64,000 bases of DNA from Belnapia arida (GCF_016773205.1 NZ_JAETWB010000025.1:1-64000), one strand, 5' to 3'; counted from the first letter of the stretch, positions 16,375-25,497 are shown. A program made the numbers and translations. The notes: generated by a model not told the origin, from the letters alone.

Positions 16375-17232
16375 CTACCGCATCGGGGCCGTGGTGCTGG
16401 GATGCCCCCGACGCCGTTGCTTGAGCACCGCGGCCTGGAAGGTGCGGAACTCGGGCATTCGCGCGAAGCGAACGAGGTAGCTGCCGCGGGTCAGCTCGCC
16501 ATGGCAGGCCGCGCAGACCAGCCAGCCATGCTCCGGCCGGTTGAGGCCGCGATGGAAGAAGTGGTCAAACTCGGCGCCGGGTAGCGGCCGGCCGGCCTCG
16601 GTGAGGACGGGGTTGGTGTCGCAGCAGGGGCACTGGCTATTGAACGGCTCGGCCGCCGCCACCCTGGTGATGATGGCCTGGCTGCGCTCCGAGAAGTCCC
16701 GCCGCTTACCGAGCAGCAAGTCCTGCGCCGAGAGCTGCAGGAACATCAGGTCCGCCGCATGCCGGTCGAGGATGTCGAGCCGGCGATGCAGGCTGCGGAA
16801 CTGCTGGGCAAGGGAGGGCAGCAGCGGGTCATGCCTCGGGGTCGGAGAGCCGCTGGGCTGCGCGATAGCGGTGCGAACCACGGTGTTGCACCAGAGGTGG
16901 AGCCTCGGTGAGAGATAGCGGGCATAGGACAGCGCGAGCTGCCAGTGTGCCCAGGTCCCGTCGTGGTGGCCGCCCAGGGTGGCAACGAGGCCGTCGCCGT
17001 CGATCTTGATACTGCCATCCGAGATGACGGTATCCGCGGTCGGCGCCTCGAACATGATCCAATGGATCTGGGGCTGCGCGCGACAGTGCTGCGTCTCATT
17101 GAGGATCAGCCAATGGGCCGGGTGCCGGTTCTCCGGGCCGCCGGCTGCCTGCCACATGTCGGTCAGGTTCAGCATGGCGCCACGGAGGCGGATGGGCCTG
17201 CCCTGGTAGCTGAGGGCGCTGATGGGGGTCAT
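16375..17232 (-). CDS. KilA-N domain protein with C-terminal HNH-like zinc domain
   Basis: A 285-aa protein. The N-terminal about 110 residues resemble the KilA-N DNA-binding domain of phage and antirepressor proteins (LRGAMLNLTDMWQAAGG near the start, YLSPRLHLWCNTVV at the end of the domain). After a helical linker comes CPCCD, then EFDHFFHRGL and WLVCAACHGEL, a Cys4 zinc site around an Asp-His pair that looks like an HNH endonuclease core. GGAG lies just before the ATG at 17232; the open frame continues upstream but is low-complexity. It is transcribed alone and ends at a strong terminator. The role is probably phage-derived; actual nuclease activity is not proven. Confidence 0.78.
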   Translation of the reverse strand: MTPISALSYQGRPIRLRGAMLNLTDMWQAAGGPENRHPAHWLILNETQHCRAQPQIHWIMFEAPTADTVISDGSIKIDGDGLVATLGGHHDGTWAHWQLALSYARYLSPRLHLWCNTVVRTAIAQPSGSPTPRHDPLLPSLAQQFRSLHRRLDILDRHAADLMFLQLSAQDLLLGKRRDFSERSQAIITRVAAAEPFNSQCPCCDTNPVLTEAGRPLPGAEFDHFFHRGLNRPEHGWLVCAACHGELTRGSYLVRFARMPEFRTFQAAVLKQRRRGHPSTTAPMR

Positions 17233-17348
17233 GCGATCTCCAACATCGGGTTTCCGGCCTTGCTCAAGGGGCCGCGACGGTCGGCTTGGGAGCTGCCGAG
17301 ACGGGTTGGAGTGCCGCGTGGGAGAGCGGGGTGGGCTCAGCATGCAAT

Positions 17349-17382
17349 CAGCCCGGCGCGCTGTGAGACAGCGGCCGGGCTG
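17349..17382 (-). promoter_or_regulatory. long hairpin in the leader of the KilA-N gene
   Basis: CAGCCCGGC pairs with GCCGGGCTG, and inside it CGCTGT pairs with ACAGCG around a GAG loop, with one bulged G: 15 base pairs in 34 nt. It lies about 115 bp upstream of the KilA-N start. There is no T tract on either strand, so it is more likely an RNA leader structure or operator than a terminator. Confidence 0.35.
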
Positions 17383-17966
17383 ACGCGAAGCTTGTCCGGT
17401 CGGGTGATCCACAACCCAGACGGACCTTCTAAATGGCGGCCCGAGCGCTGCAGTCGCCGCGGGCTGGGCCGAGTTGCTCGGCGTGGGCTTGTGGCCCGCG
17501 CCAACGCCACGTCCTGCGCGGCGGGGCCGACGCATCGTCCCTGGATTGGACCGGGGCGGCGCCGGGTGGGCGCTTGGTCATCGCCACCCCCATGCCACCG
17601 CTGGCAAGGGAAGGTTTGCAGAAGCAGCCGGCTCAGTGCCGGATGCGCGGTGCCGGGCCACGGCGGCGCCGTGGATAGCGCTGCAGCGGCTCCGCCGAGG
17701 TGGGATGACGAAGGGGAAGAGGAGTCATGACTCGCTGCGTGAGCCCGACCGAATGCAGTGCGGGATAGCGACAGGGCATCATCGCTGATGCAGCGGCGCT
17801 ACCCCGTGGCTGGTCGGGTTCAGCTCGACCCTGAAAACACGAATGAGATTGCAGCTGGGAGCAAGGGTGCCGGGCGAGCCATGTCCCTCGTACAACATAG
17901 ATGGGGCTGGTACCCAAGCTTTTCAATGTTTTTGCGTAAATAAATGTCAGAAGCGCGACGGAAATT

Positions 17967-17986
17967 GGCTGAGCGGACGCTCAGCC
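17967..17986 (-). terminator. hairpin downstream of the 100-aa gene
   Basis: GGCTGAGCG and CGCTCAGCC form a perfect 9-bp inverted repeat with a 2-bp centre. On the minus strand it is followed by AATTTCC, a weak T run. It is 37 bp past the stop codon at 18023, a usual place for a terminator closing the recombinase-island transcription unit. Confidence 0.5.
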
Positions 17987-18022
17987 ATTCCCTACTCATG
18001 ATTTTGATTAACCAACCGCGAA

Positions 18023-18325
18023 TCAGCCACCGTTATCGGCTGGATCTGCTTTGGCTGGACGCGAAAGAGGCGCTGACGTTGCACGGCGCTTGCGCCTCTT
18101 TGTCTCCATGGTGGTGAAGAAGCCCGGCATGGGCTCTCCCGTCAGCTGCGACGTGGCTACACTAATGGCAAAATCGCTGAACTTGTTACCGGCGCGCTGG
18201 CGCAGCAACTCGGTCATGGCAGTACCCTGGCGTGAAAGGCGTCCATCCTTGGGGGCGAGTATGGCGATGGCTGCCGCAGCATAGGCCAACGCTTCGGTGA
18301 TGATAGTCTCATTGCAGGTCGTCAT
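18023..18325 (-). CDS. small hypothetical protein of the recombinase island
   Basis: 100 aa, starting MTTCNETIITEALAYAAAAI with AGGAG 8 bp upstream, which decides against the longer open frame. The N-terminal half is an Ala-rich helix (ALAYAAAAIAILAP); the middle has GTAMTELLRQRAG; the tail is basic (TKRRKRR). No Cys and no true membrane span. It lies 240 bp downstream of the recombinase pair on the same strand and ahead of a terminator-like hairpin, so it probably belongs to the element. I do not recognise the family. Confidence 0.65.
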   Translation of the reverse strand: MTTCNETIITEALAYAAAAIAILAPKDGRLSRQGTAMTELLRQRAGNKFSDFAISVATSQLTGEPMPGFFTTMETKRRKRRATSAPLSRPAKADPADNGG

Positions 18326-18566
18326 TGCTGAACTCCTCATACATTGCGCGCCGTTTCTGGCGCATTGGTCAGCGGAAGCCGCGGTGGTTGGAGTTGAAAA
18401 TTCCTGAGGTGTGGTCCTCCTTGCAAACTCCAGACGGATCCAGTACCGCCCGTGCATCTCGACGCCTGCCCAGGCACGCGCCACCCAGTTCGGGCGGCAG
18501 AACTGCTACCTGGCCAGCGAATAGAGTTGGAACAACTGCGCATCCCGCAGCAGCTCACCTCTGCGG

Positions 18567-19646
18567 CTACAGCCCCTGCCTCTTCTTCAGGATGCGCTTC
18601 CACTCCGTGGCAAAAACGCTGATATCGGATCTGTCGTAGACCTGATTGACGCTTGCCGTACCGCGATGTCCAAGAGCCGCTGCCGCGATGCGGATTCCGC
18701 CAGCACCCATTTGCATCAAGCCGGTTGCCATGCCGTGCCGGACGCCATGCGGGCTCAGGCCAACACCAGCCAGCCTCCGCCCCATGTTCTGGAAGACGCG
18801 GCGGAACGCGGATGGGGCCAATGGCAGGCTACGCTGATTGACCCAAAGAAAGCCGTGATCCTCCCGTCCGTCCAGGAGCAGCGGCCGGTAGATCTGCAGG
18901 TAGCGCTCCAGGCACGGTACAAGCCCGGCGCCCAGGCGCGGAGTGAGCGGCTCGCTGTTCTTAGTCCTGCGAATCCGTAGGCGCCAGGCGCTATCCGATA
19001 TAGATATCAGGTGCTCGCCCATCTGGATCTCGGCGAGGTTGCTCAGGCGTGGTGCGTGGTAGCAGGCAAGGGCGATAATTAACGCATCACGGTACTCAAG
19101 GGCGATGCCGATCGAAGGCACGGTATCATCGAGCGCAATGCAGAGATCTATGGCGTCCGCCGCGATCTGGATGGTGTCAGGTGGCTTCGGTTTGCCATCT
19201 GCGATGGCCCGAACATCTGCCCGGCTGGGCCTGCCAGGCGTCTTCCTAACCCAGCGCCAATCGTTGCCTGGTACCATGGCTTCGATCACTAGGGAGAGAT
19301 GCACCAGGGCCATGTCAGCGGTCCTAGCCGCCACCCTGCCGCGGGTCTCGGCGAACCAGCCGGCAACCCGGTCTGGCCGCACGCGCATGGCGGGCGTTTC
19401 GGTTATGTCCAGCTGACCTTCTGCCTCCAGCCAGCACAGAAAGCTGCCGTACGTTTTCTCCCGAAGCCGCTGGCTGCTGACAGAGAGGTGGGCAGCCGAT
19501 CCAGGATCATCCAAAGGACTGGCTGCAGGCCCGATCGCCATGGCCCAGGCCTGCCGGTCAGCTTCCGGCCATTGCGCACTCAAAGGCCGTCGCTTAACCA
19601 GGGGAAAGAGCGTGCTGTGTCGGCCACGGCGAGATATGTCGCTCAT
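18567..19646 (-). CDS. tyrosine recombinase/integrase, second of tandem pair
   Basis: 359 aa with the complete catalytic set of the phage integrase family: Arg in HAPRLSNLAEI, a Lys in RRTKNSEP, HGVRHGMATGL (His-x-x-Arg), LGHRG, and the nucleophile Tyr in NQVYDRSD. The C-terminal catalytic domain spans about residues 170-355, preceded by a SAM-like core-binding domain. Its ATG overlaps the stop of the larger recombinase gene (TGATG), so the two are translated together, as in elements where two recombinases act jointly. Confidence 0.9.
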   Translation of the reverse strand: MSDISRRGRHSTLFPLVKRRPLSAQWPEADRQAWAMAIGPAASPLDDPGSAAHLSVSSQRLREKTYGSFLCWLEAEGQLDITETPAMRVRPDRVAGWFAETRGRVAARTADMALVHLSLVIEAMVPGNDWRWVRKTPGRPSRADVRAIADGKPKPPDTIQIAADAIDLCIALDDTVPSIGIALEYRDALIIALACYHAPRLSNLAEIQMGEHLISISDSAWRLRIRRTKNSEPLTPRLGAGLVPCLERYLQIYRPLLLDGREDHGFLWVNQRSLPLAPSAFRRVFQNMGRRLAGVGLSPHGVRHGMATGLMQMGAGGIRIAAAALGHRGTASVNQVYDRSDISVFATEWKRILKKRQGL

Positions 19647-21526
19647 CAGCCCTGTTTCCCCGTGCGCCGGCGGCGGATCTTTTGCTTAACCAAATCATCA
19701 ATGGCCTCGCTCCATTTGTGGTGCGCGCCGGCCGTGCTGATCTCGCCATACATCCTGGTTGTAGTCTTGACCTCGGTGTGGCCAAGGGTACGTTGCACGA
19801 GAACGCTGTTGTCGCCGTCCTCCTCGTAGAGGATCGTCGCCACGATGTGGCGGGTCAGGTGAAGGTTGAAGTCAGCCCCAAGGCGCTTCCGTACAAGCTG
19901 TGCGAGCTTTGCACTTTGGGCATCGATCGAGCCATGCCTTGTTCCATCCGGACTTGGCACGAACCAGCAGCTGGACGCGCCCGGCAGGTTTGGCCGAAAC
20001 ACCGCACAGTGTCGTTTGAACAGTCGGCTTAAAGCGTGCGGGAACTCGGCTTGGATCGTGATGCCGTTCTTGGTGTGCTTGGCTCGGATGCCGGTCACTT
20101 CGCCCCTTTGGTCGCGGACAAAGTCGTCCTGCAGGTTCAAAGCGATCAGGTTGCGCCGACGCATGGCGGACCGGAGCAGGAGGTGCAGCAGGATACCTCG
20201 GCGGTGGTGCGCCGCCGCCTGGTAAGGCTTTTCTTTGCGCATCTCCTCGGCTTCCGTGCAGAGTTTGTCGGCCAGCGTGAACAAAGCCCGGCGCAGTTGC
20301 AGATCGTCGAACTGCGCCAGCCGGTCGCGCACCTTCTCTGGCAGGCGACCCGCTCGCGGTGTCAGCACCTTGCGCTGCAGCGCGCGCAGTGGGGCGAGCG
20401 CGGTGTCGTCAAGTCCGAGATGATTGCGGGCCAGACCGACCAGGACAGTGGCCAGATGCACCGCGGTCGGCGTCCAGGTGTCGCCATCCGCATGGTATCG
20501 CTGCAACAGGATGAGGCGCATTGCCTCGGGTGTCGCCAGGCAGTCGACATTGGGAACCGCTTGCGGCCCACCTCGCTGACCAGCGAGGATCGTAGCAGCC
20601 AGCAATATCTTCGACCCGTATAGCGCGATGGTCGGTTCCGCCAGGGCACGTCCTCGCCCTTCCAGGGGCTTTGTGGCACGCAGCCCGGCCAGGAAGGCGT
20701 CGAAGCTGTCCTGGAATGTGGAAGGAAAAGCGGTCGCGGGAAGGTTACGTGGGCGAGGTTGCAAGCCTGGGCTGGTAAGACGCTGCTGTGGCCACCCTGG
20801 CACCCGCCGCTGACAACTGTTCCATCGCATCCTGATACTCTGCAAGACCTGCGGCAGGTGCTTGGTGTAGCTGTTTGCCGCTCGCCAGCGTCCGTACTCC
20901 TTGAGTACGTCTGCAGGCACCTCATCCGGCCCGATGTTGCAGCTGTCACACCAGCGTACGAGGCTCATTAGGGGCGAGCGAGATGTACAAGGCAGATGCC
21001 CAACCCGGGCTTGCCAAGGGGGGCTCAGCGTCAATGGCATATGACGGTCGCGCTTTGGTGGAAGGACGCCGACCGCGCTAGCCACTGCCCGCAACGAGGA
21101 CTGCAGGTTGGACCAATGTTTGGCTTTGAGCCGTCTGTTGCCCAGCTTCGCGCCGACCTTCACCTTTTCCAAATACGGAACGAGCGCCGCAGGGGCCGTT
21201 GGCAGCGTCTCTGGCGACAGCCCGATCCACGTCGCGGCTTGTTCGACGTCTGATTTCCAACGGGACAGCGTGTCGGGGGGCATCCTTCGTTCGGCTTCAA
21301 GCGTGGCCAAGGAGATGGCGAAAGATGCCGGCGGTAGCTGGCCACTGCGCGCTACAGGTCTTGGTCCGTCGGCCGCATTGGCGACGTCATTGATGGCAAT
21401 CAGCGCTGGCGATGGCTGAGGCAACGGTGTCGCCACCGCGGTGATGGTCGCCGAAATCAGCGGTAGATTATTCTCCAACACCGGCGCAATCACGTCCTGG
21501 GCCACGGCCCATTCGAACAGGTTCAT
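19646..21526 (-). CDS. large tyrosine recombinase/integrase, first of tandem pair
   Basis: About 626 aa from MNLFEWAVAQ, which has GGAG 11 bp upstream; an open frame extends 55 codons further but without a ribosome site. The C-terminal 200 residues hold the catalytic motifs: Arg in MRRRNLIALNL, Lys in KHTKNGIT, HLTRHIVATIL, LGHTEVKTT and Tyr in RMYGE. The long N-terminal 400 residues are unusual for a simple integrase and include a core-binding region (LSRWKSDVEQAATWIGL). The tail is very basic (KIRRRRTGK). It is coupled to the following recombinase and lies downstream of the HTH gene. Confidence 0.9.
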   Translation of the reverse strand: MNLFEWAVAQDVIAPVLENNLPLISATITAVATPLPQPSPALIAINDVANAADGPRPVARSGQLPPASFAISLATLEAERRMPPDTLSRWKSDVEQAATWIGLSPETLPTAPAALVPYLEKVKVGAKLGNRRLKAKHWSNLQSSLRAVASAVGVLPPKRDRHMPLTLSPPWQARVGHLPCTSRSPLMSLVRWCDSCNIGPDEVPADVLKEYGRWRAANSYTKHLPQVLQSIRMRWNSCQRRVPGWPQQRLTSPGLQPRPRNLPATAFPSTFQDSFDAFLAGLRATKPLEGRGRALAEPTIALYGSKILLAATILAGQRGGPQAVPNVDCLATPEAMRLILLQRYHADGDTWTPTAVHLATVLVGLARNHLGLDDTALAPLRALQRKVLTPRAGRLPEKVRDRLAQFDDLQLRRALFTLADKLCTEAEEMRKEKPYQAAAHHRRGILLHLLLRSAMRRRNLIALNLQDDFVRDQRGEVTGIRAKHTKNGITIQAEFPHALSRLFKRHCAVFRPNLPGASSCWFVPSPDGTRHGSIDAQSAKLAQLVRKRLGADFNLHLTRHIVATILYEEDGDNSVLVQRTLGHTEVKTTTRMYGEISTAGAHHKWSEAIDDLVKQKIRRRRTGKQG

Positions 21527-21690
21527 CGGTCTGCTCCGGTCAGGTCTGGTCAGGGTTGGTTTGTTGTCTTGCCGTGTGGTCAGGACTGAAATTCGGGAAA
21601 AGGGGACCTCTGGCTTGTTGAGTTGTAGCGAGCCCGCCTTTTCCGGAAGGGGGCTGAAAGTGAGGGATTCCCTTGCGCTCGGCACGAGCA

Positions 21691-22041
21691 TCAGCGCGGC
21701 TTCCGGTGATTGCGGTCAAGCCACGCATCAACATCCACCTGGGTCAGCCTGACGCTGCGACCCACGGTGATGGCCGCAAGGTGCCGCAGACGGATGGCAC
21801 GTCGGACAGTGCTGTCCGAGAAGCCTGTCGCTCGGCAAACCTCGACGATGGTGAAGAGCTGGCGCAGCGTCTCGGGCTGTTGGGCCGGCGGCTCGGAGAA
21901 AGCGGCTGCGACTGCGGCGGGGCCGGTAGCCCTACTAGCGTAGCGGCGGGACACCGCTTCCGGTGTCGCGTGATGAATGGGACCGGCGTCGGCCGTGGGC
22001 CGTGAGACGGTGCGGGATGTGAGGCGGGGCTGCTGTTTCAT
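21691..22041 (-). CDS. excisionase-like helix-turn-helix protein
   Basis: 116 aa. The C-terminal half is a MerR-like HTH of the excisionase/AlpA type (LFTIVEVCRATGFSDSTVRRAIR, followed by the wing VGRSVRLTQVDVDAWL). The N-terminal 55 residues are Ala/Pro-rich. It precedes the recombinase pair by 164 bp and would be the expected directionality factor or regulator. I prefer the ATG at 22041 (MKQQPRL) to the upstream start at 22056. Confidence 0.8.
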   Translation of the reverse strand: MKQQPRLTSRTVSRPTADAGPIHHATPEAVSRRYASRATGPAAVAAAFSEPPAQQPETLRQLFTIVEVCRATGFSDSTVRRAIRLRHLAAITVGRSVRLTQVDVDAWLDRNHRKPR

Positions 22042-22125
22042 GACAGCCCAGATCAATCAGGACCGCAGCAACCAGGTCGATGGAAGTCTGCTCCAGAAAC
22101 CCGGGAAAATGCCTCCGCTGCGGCG

Positions 22126-22833
22126 CTACTGGTTGGCGCGCTTTGGCAGTCGGGCCGCGACGGCGTGACCTACAGACCTTGTTGTAAAAGCGAACGGAGG
22201 GGCGGCGAACAGGGTTTGCGCCAGCCCGCCAAACCCATTCGCATTGGTGCTTTGGTTCGGCGGGTCGGGGCGGTGTCGGCGCCAGATCCGCTCCAGCTCC
22301 TCAAGGCCCAAACTGAGCACATCGGAACGCTTGGGCCGGTTAGCCGGCTGCCGCTCCGTTGCGGCTTCGATCGCAGTGAGGCCTGTCTCGAGAACGCCAA
22401 GGGTTTCCCGCAGGGCTTTCAGCGTGCCCAACCAATAGAGTCGCCCGGGCTCGCCTACCTCGGTGTGCAGGGGGGGTAAACCGTCCGGCAGCAGCAGCGC
22501 TCGTCGAAGCTTTGCCAAGGTTTGATCCGGAAGCTCCGCCAGTTCTCGCTCCAGCGCCATGATTTTTCCTGAGGTCGCAGGATCAAGCGCCCCAGCTAAC
22601 GTCTCCACATCCAACTGATTAAAGGCCAAGCGGAGACCTTTGAGGTGCTTGAGGATCAGGTTGATCCGGGCCTGACGCTCGCTGCCTCGGCCGGTACGTT
22701 TGAGACCAACGAAATATCCTGTCAATAAAACAATCAAACTGTCCAGTTGGCCTTCAACTACTTCGGCTTGATCCTCACCAAAATACTGATTAGCGATTGC
22801 CAAAAAATCGTGAGGCAAATTTGTGTTATCCAT
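22126..22833 (-). CDS. hypothetical protein of the recombinase island
   Basis: 235 aa, acidic and helical, starting MDNTNLPHDFLAIANQYFGE. No membrane segment, no Cys motif. Repeated Leu-rich helices (ALERELAELPDQTLAKLRRALLL, with AIEAATERQ later) suggest a coiled-coil or all-alpha fold. It ends 85 bp before the HTH gene and is in the same direction. Base composition is slightly lower in GC near its start. Function unknown. Confidence 0.7.
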   Translation of the reverse strand: MDNTNLPHDFLAIANQYFGEDQAEVVEGQLDSLIVLLTGYFVGLKRTGRGSERQARINLILKHLKGLRLAFNQLDVETLAGALDPATSGKIMALERELAELPDQTLAKLRRALLLPDGLPPLHTEVGEPGRLYWLGTLKALRETLGVLETGLTAIEAATERQPANRPKRSDVLSLGLEELERIWRRHRPDPPNQSTNANGFGGLAQTLFAAPPFAFTTRSVGHAVAARLPKRANQ

Positions 22834-22890
22834 CTAAGTATCCCACTTTCGATTATTAATCGATGCAGATACTGCAACCGTGGATGGCCA

Positions 22891-23421
22891 TCAACTGCAT
22901 TGCGAACATGTCTTCAGCCCCCGCGTTTCTCGCTTCTGCTCGACAAGGTAGCCGCAGCGGATGCAGTTGGCACGGTCATCATCCTCGGCGAAGGGATCCG
23001 CAAAATGCCGCACCACCTTCGATGCGCCTGACTTTGTGCCATGCGGTTCACGAAGCTCCACAGCAGACTTCCCCTGCTCCGAGGCCAACTGCTGCGCTGA
23101 TGGTTGCCACATTGGCATGACGTGTACGGTTGGAGGTGGGGCTTCGGGTGACATGGGTTGTGCCTCCTGCGGCAGTGCAGGTGCAGGTGAGTTTGGGCGA
23201 AGTCCTGCGGGCCAAGTCTCGACGTGGGCACTCTCTGGTACCCGGCGCGGCTGATCCGTCACCGGTCTCGGGATGCCTCGCGTGACATGCACAACTTCAA
23301 CGACCCGACTGGCCACAATCCCGGAGCGGTTCTTTCGAGGCGCGCTGACAATGTGCCGCGTTTGACGGGAAGAGGTGATTGGCTTGGACATGCGTGAAAA
23401 AACGCGATCTGCTTCTGACAT
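22891..23421 (-). CDS. hypothetical protein with C-terminal zinc ribbon
   Basis: 176 aa. The first 130 residues are Pro/Ala/Arg-rich and probably disordered. The last 30 residues contain CIRCG and CSQC separated by 17 residues, a four-Cys zinc ribbon, preceded by an acidic DPFAEDDDRAN stretch. It is the first gene of the island in transcription order. DNA binding or protein docking is plausible, but no family could be named. Confidence 0.6.
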   Translation of the reverse strand: MSEADRVFSRMSKPITSSRQTRHIVSAPRKNRSGIVASRVVEVVHVTRGIPRPVTDQPRRVPESAHVETWPAGLRPNSPAPALPQEAQPMSPEAPPPTVHVMPMWQPSAQQLASEQGKSAVELREPHGTKSGASKVVRHFADPFAEDDDRANCIRCGYLVEQKRETRGLKTCSQCS

Positions 23422-23907
23422 GGGTATCCATTATTAGGGGTCACCACCCCTGCAAGGCGAAACCGATCATGGCCTGGGGTCAGGTAACATCAATGATGCA
23501 GGGCTATGTTTAAAAATTTACGTGGCAGGATTTGCAGACGATGACGACGTCAAATCCCTGAAGGTAACTTATGATTGGGCTTTGTGACCGGACTGGTTGG
23601 CCGATCCATTTGGTTCTGCTTCGGACTCTGGCTCTCCGCCCTGAACGTCCGCCCGGTTTATTTAAGGGACAACACCATGACCAAAACGAGCCTAGACGAT
23701 GCCTAGGTGTCGCTGATGCTGGTGCTGCAGCAGATTCCAATCGTATGGAAGCGTGATGAGAAGGCGCTTCGCCACTTCGTCGAGGCGACACTCTGGATTT
23801 GCCGGACCGATGCGCCGAGGCGCGAAGGCGCCGGGCTTATGGTCCAGCGTCCATCATCGCTGGCGACGTGTGCTCACTTCAACCTGCCAAATCGTCTTTG
23901 CCGAGTA
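23422..23907. other. intergenic region between the recombinase island and the amidase/peptide-binding genes
   Basis: 486 bp without a convincing gene; open frames on both strands lack ribosome sites and known motifs. It probably contains the right boundary of the island and the promoter of the zinc-ribbon gene. I see no clear repeat or terminator. Confidence 0.45.
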
Positions 23908-25497
23908 CTACTCCATCCGCACCGTCGTCAGATCCTGAATCCAATTCCGCGCTTGAACGAAGCCTTTCACCCGCGGTGACATGGCACGTGGATTCATATC
24001 ATGCACCACCCAGAGCCAGGTGGCGTCCTCTACCATACGGGCATGCAACTCGGCGAGCAGGCTGTCCTGCTTCTCCGGATCGAACTCCGCCCGGATCGCA
24101 TTGGAAAGCCTGTCGAACTCTGGCACCCGTACATTGCCCCAGTTGTTCCCGCGGGGCGCGATCTTGTCGCTGGCCAAAACGCTGACGAAGCCGAAATCCG
24201 GGTCGACCCAGGACCAGGAATTGTTCAACCCATGAATGCCGGTCTGCTCCGGCGACTGCGCCCCCTGGCTGCGGCGCTGGGTCATGGTGGACCAGTCGAT
24301 GACCTCGAAAGCCACCTCGACCCCCACCGCCCGCAGCATCTCCTGCATCGCCTCGTTCATGATCTGCGGCTGCATCTGCCCGGAGCCGGAGGGGCTAATG
24401 GTAACCCGCATCCGGAGTGGGTTGCGCGGACCGAAGCCCGCCTCGGCCAAAAGCCGTCGCGCCTCAGCCGGGTCGTATCTCACCTGCCATTTCGGCGTGC
24501 CGAACCACGGGTGATCCGGCGGCACCTGCCCCACAGCCGGCGTCCCGAAGCCGCCTAGCAGTCCGGCGATGCCCTCACGGTCGATCGCAAGATTGACCGC
24601 CCGGCGCAACCTGATGTCATTGAAGGGCGACCCATCCACCCGGCTCAACATCCAGGGCCAGGTATGCTGGTAGCTGTTCACCACAATCTGCATCCCAGCC
24701 TGCCGTAGCCGGGACGCGGCATCCGGTGGTGGCGCCTCCACCCAATCCACTTGGTTCGAGAGCAGCGCGGCGACGCGGGTATTCGCATCCGGGATGGGCA
24801 CCAGCACCAGCCTGTCCGTCTTCGGCACCCGGATCGGATCCCAGTAAGTCGGGTTGCGGACGAGGTCCAACCGTTGGCGCGGCACGATCCGGTCGAACCG
24901 CCAGGGTCCGGTGCCGGAGGGCGCGCGGGCGAAGGCCTCCCAGCTCCGCCCGACCTTCTCCCACTGTGCCGGGGAGGAGAAGAAGATGCGGCCGAAATAC
25001 CAGGGCACCAGCGCATCCGGCGACTTGGTGATGATGGCCACGGTGAGCGGATCGATCACCTCGACCCCGGCCAGAGCATTCATTCGCCCATAGGTCTGCG
25101 CCGCCTGCCGTGCGTCGTATTGCGGCGCCGCCGGGTCCATCAGCTTGGCCATGTTCCAGGCGACCGCATCGGCATCGAAGGCCGAGCCGTCGTGGAATGT
25201 GACGCCCGGTCGCAGCTTGAAAATCCAGCGCCGCCGGTCAGCCGGATCCGCCGCCCAGGATAACGCCAATGCGGGAATAAGGTGGGAGGCCCGGTCGGTT
25301 CGCGAGAGATCCCAGCCGACCAAGCTGTCGTAGAGGGTCACCCCAGCGAAACGCCAGCCCTCTCCGCCCTGGTCCGGCTGGCCGGTTATGGACGGAATAT
25401 CGGACAGGGTCATTCCCACCCGCAGCACTGTCTCAGCCGGCGCCGCTCCAGCCACGCCGCAGGCCAGCACCGCAGCCAGCAAGCCCCGCCGCATCAT
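23908..25497 (-). CDS. ABC transporter family 5 substrate-binding protein
   Basis: 529-aa periplasmic binding protein of the peptide/nickel/opine class. It begins with a signal peptide (LLAAVLACGVAGAAPAE) and contains LRPGVTFHDGSAFDADAVAWN, the SBP_bac_5 signature region. It is clearly paralogous to the binding protein at 59.1-60.7 kb (shared RVGMT..DIP, EGWRF, NP.YWD and QVDWIEAP segments). Its ATG overlaps the small AtzG-like gene by 4 bp. No permease or ATPase is next to it, so it may use the transporter encoded at 55-59 kb. Confidence 0.92.
   Translation of the reverse strand: MMRRGLLAAVLACGVAGAAPAETVLRVGMTLSDIPSITGQPDQGGEGWRFAGVTLYDSLVGWDLSRTDRASHLIPALALSWAADPADRRRWIFKLRPGVTFHDGSAFDADAVAWNMAKLMDPAAPQYDARQAAQTYGRMNALAGVEVIDPLTVAIITKSPDALVPWYFGRIFFSSPAQWEKVGRSWEAFARAPSGTGPWRFDRIVPRQRLDLVRNPTYWDPIRVPKTDRLVLVPIPDANTRVAALLSNQVDWVEAPPPDAASRLRQAGMQIVVNSYQHTWPWMLSRVDGSPFNDIRLRRAVNLAIDREGIAGLLGGFGTPAVGQVPPDHPWFGTPKWQVRYDPAEARRLLAEAGFGPRNPLRMRVTISPSGSGQMQPQIMNEAMQEMLRAVGVEVAFEVIDWSTMTQRRSQGAQSPEQTGIHGLNNSWSWVDPDFGFVSVLASDKIAPRGNNWGNVRVPEFDRLSNAIRAEFDPEKQDSLLAELHARMVEDATWLWVVHDMNPRAMSPRVKGFVQARNWIQDLTTVRME

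Larger units (their letters stand above)
17233..18022. other. intergenic region without a convincing gene
   Basis: Several open frames occur but none has a ribosome site or a recognisable product. The stretch holds the KilA-N leader with a strong hairpin (17349-17382) and, at its far end, a terminator-like hairpin (17967-17986). It may contain the left boundary of the recombinase island. Confidence 0.5.
18023..23421 (-). mobile_element. candidate two-recombinase mobile island
   Basis: Six minus-strand genes in one block: a zinc-ribbon protein, a 235-aa unknown, an excisionase-like HTH protein, two tyrosine recombinases sharing a TGATG stop/start, and a small unknown. Functions before and after differ (KilA-N versus peptide transport). 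I could not identify attachment-site repeats at the ends, so the limits given are those of the genes, not of the element. Confidence 0.55.
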
